A stretch of 64,000 nt of DNA from Adiantum capillus-veneris (taxonomy: Eukaryota > Streptophyta > Polypodiopsida > Polypodiales > Pteridaceae). A program made the position numbers and the translations under genes. The stretch covers positions 122,666,817-122,730,816 of the forward strand of contig CM043958.1 in the NCBI GenBank assembly GCA_014529385.2. The letters run 5' to 3'. A model generated the notes under the pieces. The model was not told the origin of the DNA. It made no database searches and was given only the letters and a program-made list of their open reading frames with translations. The stretch's first letter is position 1. Every line of letters begins with the position of its first letter. Below, piece by piece: positions 49,749 to 62,045 of the stretch.

Positions 49749-50590
49749 TGACAGCTGGGGTGAGTTACATATCTTTGTGAACTTACTTAAGCCTCTTTTA
49801 TTTCCCTTCACTTTTTAACTTTGGAGCTCCACCCCTTTATTTTTTTAGCCTTTACAAATAATACCCGAGAGGTTTTAAACCCTTGTTCCCCACATTGCCG
49901 GTGCTTTGTGCACTAATTCTCGAGTTGCAAAAAATACTGAAGGCCACTGATTTGGAGTTTGAACTTGCCGACCTATGCCACACTTGAACTTTGCCGAAGC
50001 TGCAACCCGGGGTGGCAAAAACCAAGAAAATCACCTGGTGCTGTCTTGTCGGCAATTGTCGTCAAATTCCCACCTAGCGAAATTCGATCATCGTAACTCC
50101 GATTGTGAGTCGTTAATTTTTTCCAACTTCACGTGACATGATCCACCCTCTAAAACCAGGTCGAAGCTCAAAACCCATCGGATGTCGTGTCTTTTGATGT
50201 TGCCAAGTGGGCACACACTCAACCCCCGGCTAATTTTCAAATGGCCATAACTTGCCCTGCCCGTCGGGGATCTGCAAAGCATTCCATCTTCGGACAATCA
50301 CAACTTTCACACCGAGACTCTGTTTGAGGAGCCGTCTGGACCAATTTGTAGAGCATCTCAAAGACCATATTCTAGAGCATCAAATCTGCATCTCGGGCAC
50401 CTTTACTTGTCACCCCCACTGGACCATTTTGGGGTCTTTTTGACCAAAAGAACTGCATTACACATACATTTCCACTAACATTTGCCTACCTAGGTCCTCC
50501 AGATTGGCCTTAGCCCCTTCTCTTGCACCCGCTAGCATTCATAGCTTGGCATAGAGCACTTCCCTGCAGAGACCGACTTTGGTTGCACCA
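49749..50590 (-). repeat. Tat-like element 3' LTR
   Basis: From TGACAGC to GGTTGCACCA on the plus strand. It matches 56684-57555, which has an extra ~20 bp duplication of CTGGATACTCGC near its start. On the minus strand a purine-rich stretch (AGAGAGTGGGCAATGA) precedes the LTR. Confidence 0.8.
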
Positions 50591-50830
50591 TCATTGCCCA
50601 CTCTCTGTTGAACATTCATGTTCAACCAAAAGTAGCCTTATTGAACTTGAAACTTGCAACACTTTGCAAACACCCAAGCACATTGGAAAGCTCACAACCA
50701 TATGCACAATATGTATAGTATGTACAAAATTATATATCTGCTACTCCTGAGTCCCTTCAAGTGGATTGCCCGATCCCCCTTGTCACAATCTGATTCACAT
50801 CAAGCACCACTCCTCTATCAAAGTACAGCT
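50591..50830 (-). other. Noncoding 3' region of the Tat-like element
   Basis: No open frame; lies between the decayed integrase tail and the LTR. Confidence 0.5.
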
Positions 50831-51890
50831 TGAGCCGTACCCCATTCACCATGTGCCTGAGAAGCTTACCATTAATTCTCACCAACTAATAGGTCCCATT
50901 TGAAAATGCCTTTTTCACTTTGTACGGACCCGTCCATTTCTTCTTGAACTTCTTCTGAAAGGTGAATTCCACGTAGCTCTCATATTTCATTACCAGGTCT
51001 CCTTCCTCTATCTTCTTGTCTGGCAGACTCTTATTGACTTTTGGCCACTCGTCTTTCTCGTTGCTTCATGTAGTAGTCTGTTGCTGCTTCTCTATCCATC
51101 TGTAATGCCTCAAGGCTGACAATCCTATCTTGTAAGACAGCTTGTGGAGTGGCATTGATGCGTCACATAGCTTTCAAAGCACCCAATTGTGCATGCACTG
51201 GCAACACTGCCTCTTTATCATAAACTAGCTCAAATGGAGTAAAGTTGGTCGCCACTTTGTAGGATGTACTGTAGGCCCATAGACGCTTCTCCAGATTGAT
51301 CTCCCATTCCGTCTCTTGCTTATACACACACTTCGTCAGCATCTTGATGATTTGTGCATTGGCACTCTCCACAAGGACCATTGCATTGGGGATGATAAGG
51401 CGAGGAAAACCGATGTTGAATCTTTAGTTTTTCCACCAATGCCTGGATAAGTTAGCTTTTGAATCCTTGGCCTCTATCAAAAATGAGTATCCACGGCACT
51501 CCAAAACGAGAACATATGTTATAAAAAACAAAGTGGGCTACACTCTGTGCATTTACCTCCTTCACAGCTTTGGCCTCGACCCACGTGGTGAGGTAGTCGA
51601 TGGCTACCACAACATACTTCTTACCACTTGTAGACTTAGGGAGTGGACCGATGGCATCCAAACCCCACTTCTCAAAAGCATTTTGAGAAACAATCACTCT
51701 CTGTGACTCAGCTACCAAACGCCTCTCTCCTATAGTCTGGCATCCATGGCAAGTCTTGCACCAATAGTGCACATCACTCACTACTGAAGGCCACCAAAAA
51801 CCCGCCCTCAACACTCGAAACAGCACTTGACCTTTCCCCGGTGTCCGCTCTCCTCATGACATTGCTCCAATACCAAGTTAATCTCTTCTT
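50831..51890 (-). pseudogene. Tat-like integrase
   Basis: HHCC module from CHEESGHRG (about 51860) to CKTCHGCQ, first Asp in KWGLDAIGPLPK, second Asp in WILIFDRGQGF, and the Glu region in VLVESANAQIIK (about 51370, other frame). The tail has WAYSTSYKVATNFTPFELVY. At least two frame changes. Confidence 0.85.
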
Positions 51891-52500
51891 TATAGACTAC
51901 TCTCCTCAGTACCCCGTCTTTACCGTAGGTCATCAGGTCTTCACCTACTAATGTAAATTTGTGAGCTTTCTGAACTATCCTCCTCCTCTGCAGTTTAGAC
52001 AAACCTTGAGGACATTGCCCTATACTCAAAAAATCTTCCACTTCCTTCAATGACTCCCTACCTGTGTATGTGGCCGGGGCCACATATATACCTGTGATAT
52101 GTACCTGCACCTTACTTCTTGCTAGCCGATCTGCTTCTTGGTTGTGCTCTCTCTTCACATGTTTGAATTGGATTTCCCTAAAGAACTTTAACAGCTTTTT
52201 ATGGCAAAGAACCAATGCTTTAAGGAATCTCGCTTTACCTGCCATTGGCCTAGAAGTTGCTTGATGACCAATAACGCATCCCCTTTGACCACTAACCTGG
52301 AAATGCCAAACTCAACGCATTGTTTCAAACCTAGATGGAGGGAGAGATATTTTGCTTCATTGTTGGTACGAACATCCTCCAAATCATAGGCTTTTGAGAA
52401 TATTACCTTGCCGTGTGGATCGTGTATCACCACACCTCTACCAACTTTCTTTATCACCCTCCATCAAACCACATGATAAAAGCTCCCACTAGGTCTGGCT
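51891..52500 (-). pseudogene. Second (archaeal-type) RNase H of the Tat-like element
   Basis: Reads GRGVVIHDPHGKVIFSKAY, TNNEAKYLSLHLGLK, ISRLVVKGDALLVIKQLLG and, after a frameshift, KHVKREHNQEADRLAR. The Asn-Glu-Ala and final Asp motifs are those of type I RNase H of archaeal/plant kind. In this lineage it is an extra copy beside the RT-linked RNase H. Confidence 0.85.
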
Positions 52501-53785
52501 CCTCTCTGGCTTCATCTCGTACCACTCTTGGATAAATTGGCAAATCCACGGCCTTGCTGACCAAAATGTCTGCCAAATGGGATCAACTTGTATGGTCAAT
52601 TTTGAATTCAAACTCGAATTCTTGCAACTCTATAACCCACTTCATGATCCGCTTCCCTGGCTTTAAGTGTAACACCACTTTAGGCAAAAAATTATTAGCC
52701 TTTAACACATAAAACTTACGCACAATGAGGTGCACTTTGAACTTCCTGCAAGCAAAAACCAATGCCATGACCGACTGTTCCGCTTCAGTGTAAGTCGCCT
52801 CTCCAGGACTTATGACCCTGCTTTCAAAGTAGATAGGCTTATAGCTCCTTCCTACGTTTTGCAGTAACATAGCCCCAATAGCCACTGTACCTATCGTCGT
52901 TGCCACATAGAAATCATCCTCTTGGCTTGGAGGGCACACAGTTGTCAGCTGACAAAAAATTTCTTTCACCCTGTCAAAAGCTTCTTGAGCATCCTCATCC
53001 CATTCAAAGCCATGCACCTGCTGAGCCCTCTTTTGGAGAGGATACACATACTGTGACAACATTAAAAAAAAATGCGACAAGTACTTTAGCTTATGCACAA
53101 AGGATGCTAAGCCTTGCGCACTAGAGGGAGGCTCCATCAAGACTAGCGCCTTGACCTTCCCCGGATCTACCTCAATTCCATTTTGTGACACCACATGGCC
53201 TAACAACTGCGCTCGAGGTTGTGCTAGCTTGCACTTCTTAGGGTTTAACTGACCTCCTTCTTCATCTAGCCTTTGAAAACATAGCTGGAGCTTTGACAAA
53301 TGATCTGCCCTTGAGCTATAACACCCAATGTCATCCATGAAAACCCTAATGAACCTGCCCAAGTAGGGACCAAACACCCTATTCATCCAGTCTTGGAGGG
53401 TGGCATAGGCATTCACCAGACCAAACGACATCCTGTGACGATAGGCAAAGCATCCCCATGGAGAGATAAACGGCGTCTTCAGGCGATCTTCAAGAGCAAT
53501 CCCTATCTGAAAGTACCCTGAAAGCCTATCCATGATAGAGTACCTCTCATGATCTGCCACTTGATTTAAGATTTCATCTTGGAATGGCAGAGGGTAGTGA
53601 TTTCTCTTGGTCGCCGCATTCAATGGCTTGTAGTCAACGCACACTCGCCATTTCCCATTCTTCTTAGGGGTGATAACCACTGGAGAAACCCACTTCGACT
53701 CCTTCACGGGGTATATGATACCTGCCAAAGAGCCTCCTTTTGAATCTCCCCTAACCTCCTTAGCTTTTGCGCCTTTGGTTTGCAT
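52501..53785 (-). pseudogene. Tat-like reverse transcriptase and first RNase H
   Basis: A 400-codon open stretch: IIYPVKESKWVSPVVITPKK, VCVDYKPLNAATKRNHYPLP, SIMDRLSGYFQIGIA, FRVFMDDIGCYS-type active site (F-M-D-D), LGHVVSQNGIEVDPGKVKAL and the RNase H start FYVATTIGTVAIGAMLLQ. Changes such as AYATLQDWMNRVFG (usually A-TFQR-M) suggest decay. It is out of frame with the protease upstream. Confidence 0.9.
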
Positions 53786-54669
53786 CCTTCTTTAAGAACT
53801 ATATTGTGCTCTACACCCTTTGCCCCTCGTAGATCCTCGTATTTCGTCGCAAATAAATTTGGAAAATAGGCACATAGCTCAACATAGCCTTCTCTCTCTT
53901 TCTTGGTCAAATCTTCACTTAGCTTAGCAGTTACCTCTTCCGCACCTATGCCATGAACCCGTGGTTGCACCTCTTCTTTTGCATGGGAGCCTTCAACAGT
54001 GACCCCAAACAAGTCGGCATCTATCTTTAGCATATCATCCTCGCTTTCCTCTTCCTCAATATCTGTGTAGCCTTCATCATAGGCTGTCTCGATCTCATAC
54101 TCATAGCTTGTCGTATCACCTTTATCTTTTTCCTCCACAGGGTGAAAACGGCTCTCTTTGGTCTTCAAATCAAGCACCACCTGTCTCCCTCTCTTTTTGT
54201 CAAGCAAAGTAAACACCTTGCTCCCCCAATCCTGCTTAGCCCCTATTGCAAGTAGCCATGGCCTACCCAAGATGATTGGATAAGCATTGTCACCTGCTTT
54301 CATCACAAAGAAATAGATTACGCACTCAATGCCCATCACTTTCACTCTCACATCTTGAGCCACACCCAAACACCTGGCCTTGGTATGGTTAGCCATTCTC
54401 ATGCATACATTTGATTTAGCTACTACTTTGACACATGTTTCCTTCATAGCAGCCTCCGTCATGACGCAAACCTACGCTCCACCATCTATATAGGCCTGAA
54501 GTTGCATCCTCTTTTCGATGACCGCATCCACTAGAGGAAGGAAATGTGTTGGACTACCCACTCTCAATGCCATGTTTTGCACTGCATGCACATTTCCCTT
54601 AGCCTTTGGCAGCCTCGTGCTAACGCTTGTAGACCATTGTCTTCGCAGCTCGGGATTCAAAGCCAGCAA
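53704..54669 (-). pseudogene. Tat-like protease region
   Basis: The retropepsin-like active site is AYIDGGA near 54490, followed directly by an in-frame TAG. The second motif IILGRPWLLAIGA lies near 54270. An acidic linker and KLRRLGEIQKEALW, the normal lead-in to RT, follow before the frame breaks near 53720. Confidence 0.8.
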
Positions 54670-55973
54670 TTGACTAAAAGTAATGTTAGCCTTTTGATTT
54701 TGAATACGCTTACCAGGTCGTATTCGGGGTAGCCTCGCCCTAGCTGAAAGTCTGCTTGCTTGATTTTGCGACGCCTCCTCTTCTTGATAGTTTCCGGCTG
54801 CTCCTTGCCTTCATACACTTTCTCTTTACCTTTACCGGCCCTCGTCTCCCGCTTGGTTTCTGTCTCCCTTTCCATCCTTGCTCTTTCATTTGCCAGAACT
54901 TCAACTACCTGCTTATCCACTCTGATGATGTTCACCCTAGGGACTTCACCACCATCCGGAGGAGCTGGCGGCACCTGATTCTCGACTACCTGCTCCCTCG
55001 GGCCTTCGAGCTGTGCTTGGCCTCTACCTCTACCAAATAGTGGATAAATACCGCCTCTTTCTCTTAGCGGATGAGGGCAATCCGGTGCAAAGTGTCCTTC
55101 TTCACCGCAATTGTAACACCGACCGGGTAGTGGCCTTGCCCTGCCCCTTGCTCCTCTTGGTTGACCTCTATCCATTACGCTTAGCCGCAATTCTTGCATT
55201 TGCTCTGACAAATCCTACACGGTTTGCACCCAATTTTGTGGCACAATGGCTACACCTCGGTTTGCATGGTTCTCATCATGAACAACATCCCTCAGACCCT
55301 GAGGTTGGATAGGCACCACCGCTTCATAGCCCGACACGCCTTGTTTAATTTTCTTTTTGATTTTCCTGCTTTTTGCCTTTTTGCGATGGCCACTGCACCA
55401 TTATAGTTTTGTGGGCTCTCAAAATCCACTTTCTCTCTCACTTTAGGATGCAGGCATGCCATGAATTTATCCAGTTTGAAGTAGCCGTGTATTGGCTAAT
55501 TGCATGGCACCCGCTAAGTCTGCCCAACACACTTCAAAACGATCCAAAAACAAACTGAACTCTTCACTTACATCCTGCTTGAGCGCCTTCAGTTTGACAT
55601 CCATTTCGATTGGGGATGCCTCTTTGCAAAAATCATGTAGAAAACGCGCCCGCAGAGCCGGCCAAGCATGCCTCGGCTCACCTTCCAAAGCTTCGTACCG
55701 TATCTTTGCTTTCCCGCGCATCACCAAAGGAAATGTCTGCATCTTGCGCAAGTCCTCGTTCGGCATACGCAACGACAACATATACAGCTCAAAGTCTGCA
55801 ACCCACTCATCAGGATTCTCTTCACCTGTGAAAATCGGCCCATAGCTTTGAGACGCCATGTCGACCAACACCAAAAACTGCTTCTCTTGACTTAACTGGG
55901 AGCAATCAGTGTGCTCCTTCGTGGGGACACCAGAAGATGGAGAGGGGGAATGGGGAACATGCCCAACACACAA
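54670..55973 (-). pseudogene. Tat-like gag
   Basis: The capsid-like region shows YGPIFTGEENPDEWVADFEL, KMQTFPLVMRGKAKIRYEAL and WPALRARFLHDFCKEASPIE. A stop at 55467 interrupts it. The zinc knuckle CYNCGEEGHFAPDCPHP lies near 55070-55120, followed by a charged tail. Gag and the knuckle are in the same frame, so one or more stop codons rather than a shift separate them. Confidence 0.85.
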
Positions 55974-56683
55974 ATAAAGGCCTCCCTATAGCTCATGGCA
56001 CTCACAACACGCCTATCCTCTCAAACACACCTTTGAAACACGCACGACTTGCTAGCAGAGCTCCACCTGCACATCACCTAATAACACCCACCCTTGGCAG
56101 TACCACAATCGAACATACCCATGCCACAATGCTCAATCCTTGCCCTTGAGCACAGACGACACCTCTCTCTCTCTGCAAATTCACACAACGATGGCTCGAA
56201 GCACACACACTCGTACGCGACACCACGAATTGCATAAGAGCATAAGACGAGAGCAAGGGGGAAGGGGGAATCGACACCAAGAAGCGAGAAATGTTCCTTC
56301 ACTTTACTCAAGATGATCCAGTACAACCAACTTCGTCTCGGCACAACCTCGACGAGCACCCCAAAAAAAATCAGACCTTGACGGCCTTCATTGGTGCTGT
56401 CCTGATGGAGGAGATTCTTCCTTTGCTTCCTTGCTGCCATACACAGGCGAGAGCTTCCTCTCCTCGAACTTTTCTTCCCTCCTCAATGATCTGAAAACCC
56501 TTCAGCCTTCGAAGCCCAAAAATACAAGTCTCCCCCTCTTTCTTTTTTTCCTCCCGTCTTCTTTTGCCAAAAGGGGCGTCGTTGCTCCCTTCTCTCTTTG
56601 GTTAAAAAATTTGCCCTCTCTTTTTATTTTAACTTGAGCCAACAAACCCTTCAACTTTCTTTTTCCCAAAAAGGGTTTCGGAG
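55974..56683 (-). other. 5' leader of the Tat-like element
   Basis: About 0.7 kb between LTR and gag with no convincing coding frame or recognisable primer site. Confidence 0.5.
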
Positions 56684-57555
56684 CGACAGCTCGGCTGGAT
56701 ACTCGCCTGGATAGTGGGCTGGTTACATATCTTTGTGAACTTACTTAAGCCTGTTTTATTTCCCTTCAGTTTTTAACTTTGGAACTCCACCCCTTATTTT
56801 TTTAGCCTTTACAAATAATAACCAAGGGGTTTTTTAAAACCCTCGTTCCCCACATTGCCGGTTCTTTGTGCACCGATTCTCGAGTTGCAAAAACTTACTG
56901 AAGGCCACCAATTCGGAATCTGAACTTGCCGACCTATGCCACACTTGAACTTTACCGAGGCCGCAATTTGGGGCGGCAAAAACCAAGAAAATCACCTGGT
57001 GCTGCCTTGCCGGCAATTGTTGTCAAATTCCCACCTAGCGAAACTCGATCACCGCAACTCTGATTGTCGAGCCGTTAATTCTTGCCAGCTTCATGTGACA
57101 TGATCCACCCTTTAAAACCTGGTTGAAGCTCAAAACCCATCGGATGACGTGTCTTTTGATGTTGCCAAGTGGGCACACACTCGACCCCAGGCTAATTTTC
57201 AACTGGCCATAACTTGCCATGCCCGTCGGGGATTTGCAAAGCATTCCATCTTCGGACAATCACAACTTTCACACCGGGACTCCGTTTGAGGAGCCGTCTG
57301 GACCAATTTGTAGAGCATCTCAAAGACCATATTCTAGAGCATCAAATCTACATCTCGGGCACCTTTACCTGTCACCCACACTGGACCATTTTGGGGCCTT
57401 TTTGACCAAGAAAACTGCATTACACATACATTTCCACTAACATTTGCCTACCTAAGCCCTCCACATTGGCCTTAGCCCCTTGTCTTGCACCCGCTAGCAT
57501 CCATAGCTTGGCATAGAGCACTTCCCTGCACAGACCGCCGACTTTGGTTGCACCA
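56684..57555 (-). repeat. Tat-like element 5' LTR
   Basis: Pair of 49749-50590, with many substitutions and small indels, so the insertion is old. It ends GGTTGCACCA on the plus strand. Confidence 0.8.
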
Positions 57556-58305
57556 ACGTGTACAACACATAGTACTACCTTATCACAAGCTTATCTCTTG
57601 GCTATAAAGAGAACGTCTTTGTACTCTCTAATTTCTTGTTCAAAAATCAAGTTCTACTTTCATTTTCACTCTCTACTAATGTATGCATTCATGGTCAATC
57701 TAATCATGAATGCCAATTTTCTTAATCCTCCAAACATACCTTGGCTATGTTTCTGAAATATTTCATGTGCACTTCACATATAAGAAGTCTTGATATAGCT
57801 AAAATGGATTTTGATAGCCGTGGTCATCATTTTCATGGAGTAAGATGATTCAAGCAAAAGTGGACAAGTTGATGTACCCATGGCCTATAGAGCTTAAATG
57901 AACTATAAACACTCAGCAAAAACTGGTAAATATTGCAAAAGAGCTAGTGTCTCATGCTAGTATATTCCTTGCTTGAGAAAAGTGTATGGCTTACAAACTA
58001 GTGACGAGAGCTTACTTTACAAGTAAATGAGGAAACACAAGCCAGTCACCATGTGTTCATCTTTTTTTTAAAATAGCAAAACTCACAATTGTGAGTGGAC
58101 AAAAAACCTTGTAATTTTTTGGGCTACCATGTGTTCATCTTATTCTTGCTCTTTTGAAAGATTTGCTTATGGGGTGATGGTAGGTTTAATAGGATTTATT
58201 AAATAATTGGATGTATTTTTGGCATGTACTAAGTAAAATCAGCATTGACATTCCTTTCCATAAATGACCAGTGTGCTAAAGTTATGGCATCTCTAAGGAA
58301 TTGTC
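57556..58305. other. Intergenic AT-rich region
   Basis: No gene, LTR or strong repeat seen. Confidence 0.6.
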
Positions 58306-58310
58306 CAATG

Positions 58311-58533
58311 TGATCCCAATACTTATTTTGGGTTTTAGGTATTTATTTCACACATTTGTCAAAGTGTGCGTAGAGGAATTTACTAAGGTGTTTTGTGACC
58401 CATTGCCCCTATTGTATGATGTATCAATCCATTGCAAAGGTTGTTTGCTTCATCAATATCTCTCTCTATCTTTCTTTCTCTCTCTTGTGTATTCTCCCCA
58501 TTGCTCTACGCTTTTGCATCATCAAATTTGACA
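58311..58533 (+). repeat. LTR1 of the small element (223 bp)
   Basis: The right part (from AATTTACTAAG, 58379, to TTTGACA) clearly matches LTR2, including TGTATGATGTAT and CTCCCCATTGCTCTACGC. The left ~65 bp match weakly. Confidence 0.75.
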
Positions 58534-59973
58534 TGGTATCAGAGCTTTATGCTTGGTGATTGCAAGAGAGATGATAAGCATCCATTGAAGAGGAGAACCC
58601 ATGTCTTCAATGCAACATATCTTGCTGTCGTCGCTCTAGGCGATACATTGATCTTGCAACATTTTTAAATTCTAGGAGCGAAGATTTCTTTGCGGGCAGT
58701 TCTCAGCGCTTGGCGTTTCGATAGCATTTCAATACATAGGCATAGCATTTTAGTAATGCATGGAGTGGATATCCAGTGCATTTTGAAATGGCAACAGTGC
58801 TAGGAGGTGACATCGGTAGTGCTACTGGCAGTGACCCCCCTTGCATTTTGATATGCTGTCTCCAGTAGTCCCCTCTCCTTCTTTGGCAACAACGATGACG
58901 GCCTTTACCACTTTTCTTGATCCAATGTTTTGAAACACCGTGTGCTTCTGGTTGGTGGGAGGCAAAGGGTCAAGATCGACCGTCTTGGTGATGAGGAAGT
59001 AAAGTTTTTTTTTTTTGGAGGCCTTTGGCGGACCTTGTGGAGCGGCTTGGGGATTAGCAAGCGGACACCTTTTGGAGTGCGAGAAAGTAGATAAACTTAC
59101 CTTCAGATCTCGTCCTTGCAACATGCCCCCCCTTGCTCAAATGCCAACAACTTGAATGACCAACACCAACACCAACACACCTCTATGAAAAATGGATCAA
59201 CCAATTCCTAGTTAGTAGCCTATGCTCAACCACAATTCTCAAGGAAGCTGCCAGCTTGTTCGGCTTGGGATTGTGAAGCCAAAAGCAAATGCACAAGTTC
59301 GCTAATGGACAAAGGCAAAGGAAAGCTTAACATGGATGACAATACCAACACTCAATTAGTTGCCTCGGTACCCTTGAGGTCCGACAAACACTACTATAAA
59401 TGTGACATGATGCTTTGTTTAGCTCACAAGTTTGAAGCAAAAGACAAAAGCAAGAACTCACAAAGAGAAAAAAGCAAATACAGGTTGGACAAAGATAATG
59501 GTGATAAAGATTTGATAGAGGAGATCGACATGGCACACGTGGTGGTGACCATAGTGGCCTTGACGCCAGATTTCTAGTCAAGAGGTAGTAGTTGCCACTA
59601 GCTCCAGCCTGAGAGAGGCTTGTGAATGACAGAGAGGGGCAAACACTACTCCCTATAAATAATTTGGATCCTTGTGTTGGAGTTGAAGTTATCGGTGTTT
59701 GAACCTGTGGGTTGGAGTTCAAGGCACATGCATCTGGCAGAGCACCAATAAGACGTATCTAAAACACTATGGACGGCCGGATTATGGATAGGATGTGTAT
59801 CAAAGTTCATAATCGTGGAGTATTTTGATGTGTTGTGTTCACAGTTCATGAATGGGGGTTTTTGGACGTAGTGTGGTCTACAGTTCAATTTTCTACAAGG
59901 CAACCGATGCTCAATATGGTATTCTTCAAGGTAAAAAGTTGAGGGTAGCATAATTGAGGTGTATCAAGTAGAC

Positions 59974-60134
59974 TGATCAACTACTGACGGTGTACATGGT
60001 AGCCTCTTCATCGACTTGGTCTCACCATTTATGTCCACTATTGGGTGGGGAAATTTACTAAGATAGGTATATATGTAACCCGTTTCCCCCAATGTATGAT
60101 GTATTAATTCATTGCCGAGCTTGGTTTGTTCAAT

Positions 60135-60185
<51 letters not shown>

Positions 60186-60238
60186 CGCGTGCACGTATTC
60201 TCCCCATTGCTCTACGCCTTGCATCATCGACTTTGACA
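59974..60238 (+). repeat. LTR2 of the small element (265 bp), with (CT)n
   Basis: Longer than LTR1 because its CT tract is expanded (about 60137-60182). It is followed by CACGCGTGCACG and the shared end. Confidence 0.7.
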
Positions 60239-60243
60239 CAATG

Positions 60244-60997
60244 GAGTAAAGACTCCTCTAGAGCTTGTATACACCAATCTTTGATAGAAATATAAAGACA
60301 ACCACCTGAGTTGTTGCACTTAATTTTTGGCATTGATTGATAACTATAGTAGGAGGACATGGATGCCTTCTTGAAGAATAAAAAGAAATGTTTGCAAAGT
60401 TCAAAAAAATTCATACCATGATCGAGAAGACATCAAATAGAGGTGGAGAGCTCAGGTATAGTGAATTCTTTTGAGCTAATACAAGATATAAGTGCAAGTT
60501 GCCTTTAAACAATAGTCCCATCAAAATTCTATATCTCTATATTATCTTTGTAAAGAGGAACTCCATACCATTATCAATTATTGTAGCAACCAACATTAAG
60601 CTCCTCTAGATTTTCATACGCCGTCACCTATGACAAACTTGTAGTACATGTGCCTCTGGCTAGACATAAATCATCATTTACAACACCTACAATGATGTCA
60701 TCTCCTACTCATGGTAGCAATGAAGACTACTCTTTATGGTTGGTTATGTGCTTTGTGGGTTACTATCGTTGATGCAATCATCATTTGTCTTAAATCAATT
60801 GAGATGCTTTAGAGCAAGTCTTTCTAATTGCAACCCACAAATCCAATTCAACTTGGGCAGTTTTGCTAGACTAAGTTATTGGCTAGTGTTGATGACTTCA
60901 CAATGCTAGTCTTCTCACTCGCAACCTTCTTGCTACATTCACTTTGAGTGTGTAGCTTTCTTGTTGTAGCAGCACTTGTTCTTAATAGATTAGGGTG
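60244..60997. other. Intergenic region
   Basis: About 0.75 kb without gene or repeat that I can name. Confidence 0.55.
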
Positions 60998-61002
60998 AAA
61001 AT

Positions 61003-61405
61003 TGTTGGGTATGCGGCCTTTTGCCTATACCACAACATGTTTGCATGTACCATCTCTAGTTTAGTCAGCATTCGGTCAGCATTAAATCATGCGATAGCAT
61101 GTGGGCTTCGGTGATTTGCACAAGGAGCTGAAAGTGTGCCCTTTGGATTCCACATTGGGAGGTTGACCCTTGCCCTTTGGGAAGGATGACTCTTGCCCTT
61201 TGGGAGATGCCTCGTGGCCCTTGAGAGGTACACTAGCCATCTACTACTCCAAAAAAAGCCAAACTTTGTACACACACTTGTTGATTTTTCATTTCATAAT
61301 CAAGAATTGTCATTAGTATTCTACTTTGTGCATTGCTCAATTGCTCACTCTAATTACTCATTACGAATGCTACACTACTCACACCACCTTAATCCTAACC
61401 TTTCA
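61003..61405 (+). repeat. LTR1 (403 bp)
   Basis: TGTTGGGTATG...CCTTTCA. It shares with LTR2 the stretches CCACAACATGTT, TGCCCTTTGGGA and TTCATTTCATAATCAAG. It carries an extra CTTGCCCTTTGGGA repeat that explains its greater length. Confidence 0.88.
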
Positions 61406-61407
61406 AC

Positions 61408-61420
61408 TGGTATAAGAGCG
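61408..61420 (+). other. Variant primer binding site
   Basis: TGGTATAAGAGCG, one base off the iMet-type TGGTATCAGAGC, two bases after LTR1. Confidence 0.8.
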
Positions 61421-62045
61421 TTTGCTAGTGATTAGTACCTCCTAATCACGTTGTAGATCCTAGGCACATTCATTTCCCTGTGCTAAGTCCCATTAGCACT
61501 CTCTCTTGCTAATCATGATAGCCAATTAAATTGCCTTTGCATTGCATATTAGAGCTACACTAATCCCTTTTGGAAGCTTATTAATGATGAGATATGTACC
61601 CCTATGAGGATGTGCCACTATCCAGATTATGAAGCAGTTGAAACAAAATTAGCGTTATCATAAGGAGATTTCTTTTGTTAATATTTTGTATTAGTGTTAT
61701 TCTCCTCTATTCCAGATCTCAATAGAGCCCCCAAGATTTGAATATGGGCATCATGAGTTCACTTAATATTCCACCAAAATATAGGTATCAATGGAGTTTT
61801 GTTTGTGTGTGAGACATTGCCAAAGATGAGAGTAAAGGAAGATTCTTTGGTGTCCTACCACAAGCAACGTGGCTCGGCCACTTGGATAGGCTGCCCAAAA
61901 ATAGGATGCTTGCTTTGGGCACGGTGGTGGGTTCAAATAATGATCTCTATTTTAAGGCAAAATGGGTGGACTTGAGCAAGAAATATAAATTTAGTTGAGA
62001 ACTTTGGCGGGTTAGCTAGTTGGCCTACACACACCACACCTTTGC

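Larger units (their letters stand above)
49749..57555 (-). mobile_element. Ty3/gypsy element of Tat-like type with two RNase H domains, decayed
   Basis: A 7.8 kb minus-strand element: LTR 56684-57555, gag, zinc knuckle, protease, RT, RNase H, a second archaeal-type RNase H, integrase, LTR 49749-50590. The second RNase H between the RT-linked RNase H and integrase is the hallmark of the plant Tat/Ogre group, and no chromodomain is seen. All genes are split by stops or frameshifts. I found no convincing target duplication or primer site, so its exact ends are uncertain by some tens of bases. Confidence 0.85.
58311..60238 (+). mobile_element. Small non-autonomous LTR element (1.93 kb)
   Basis: Flanked by CAATG at 58306-58310 and 60239-60243. 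Ends are TGATC... and ...TTTGACA at both LTRs. The primer site TGGTATCAGAGC at 58534-58545 directly follows LTR1. The internal ~1.4 kb encodes no gag or pol that I recognise; the longest frame, 59305-59577, is Lys/Asp-rich and unmatched. The size suggests a TRIM or small LARD-type element mobilised by another element's proteins. Confidence 0.8.

Noticed and set aside
49749-57555. Endogenous pararetrovirus (caulimovirus) as an explanation of the gag-RT genes
   Set aside because: Long terminal repeats, an integrase and an archaeal-type RNase H are present and no movement protein is seen, so it is a gypsy retrotransposon.
49617-57560. ACGTG as target-site duplication of the Tat-like element
   Set aside because: ACGTG follows 57555 and occurs near 49618, but the latter belongs to the neighbouring repeat family and is not followed by the LTR start.
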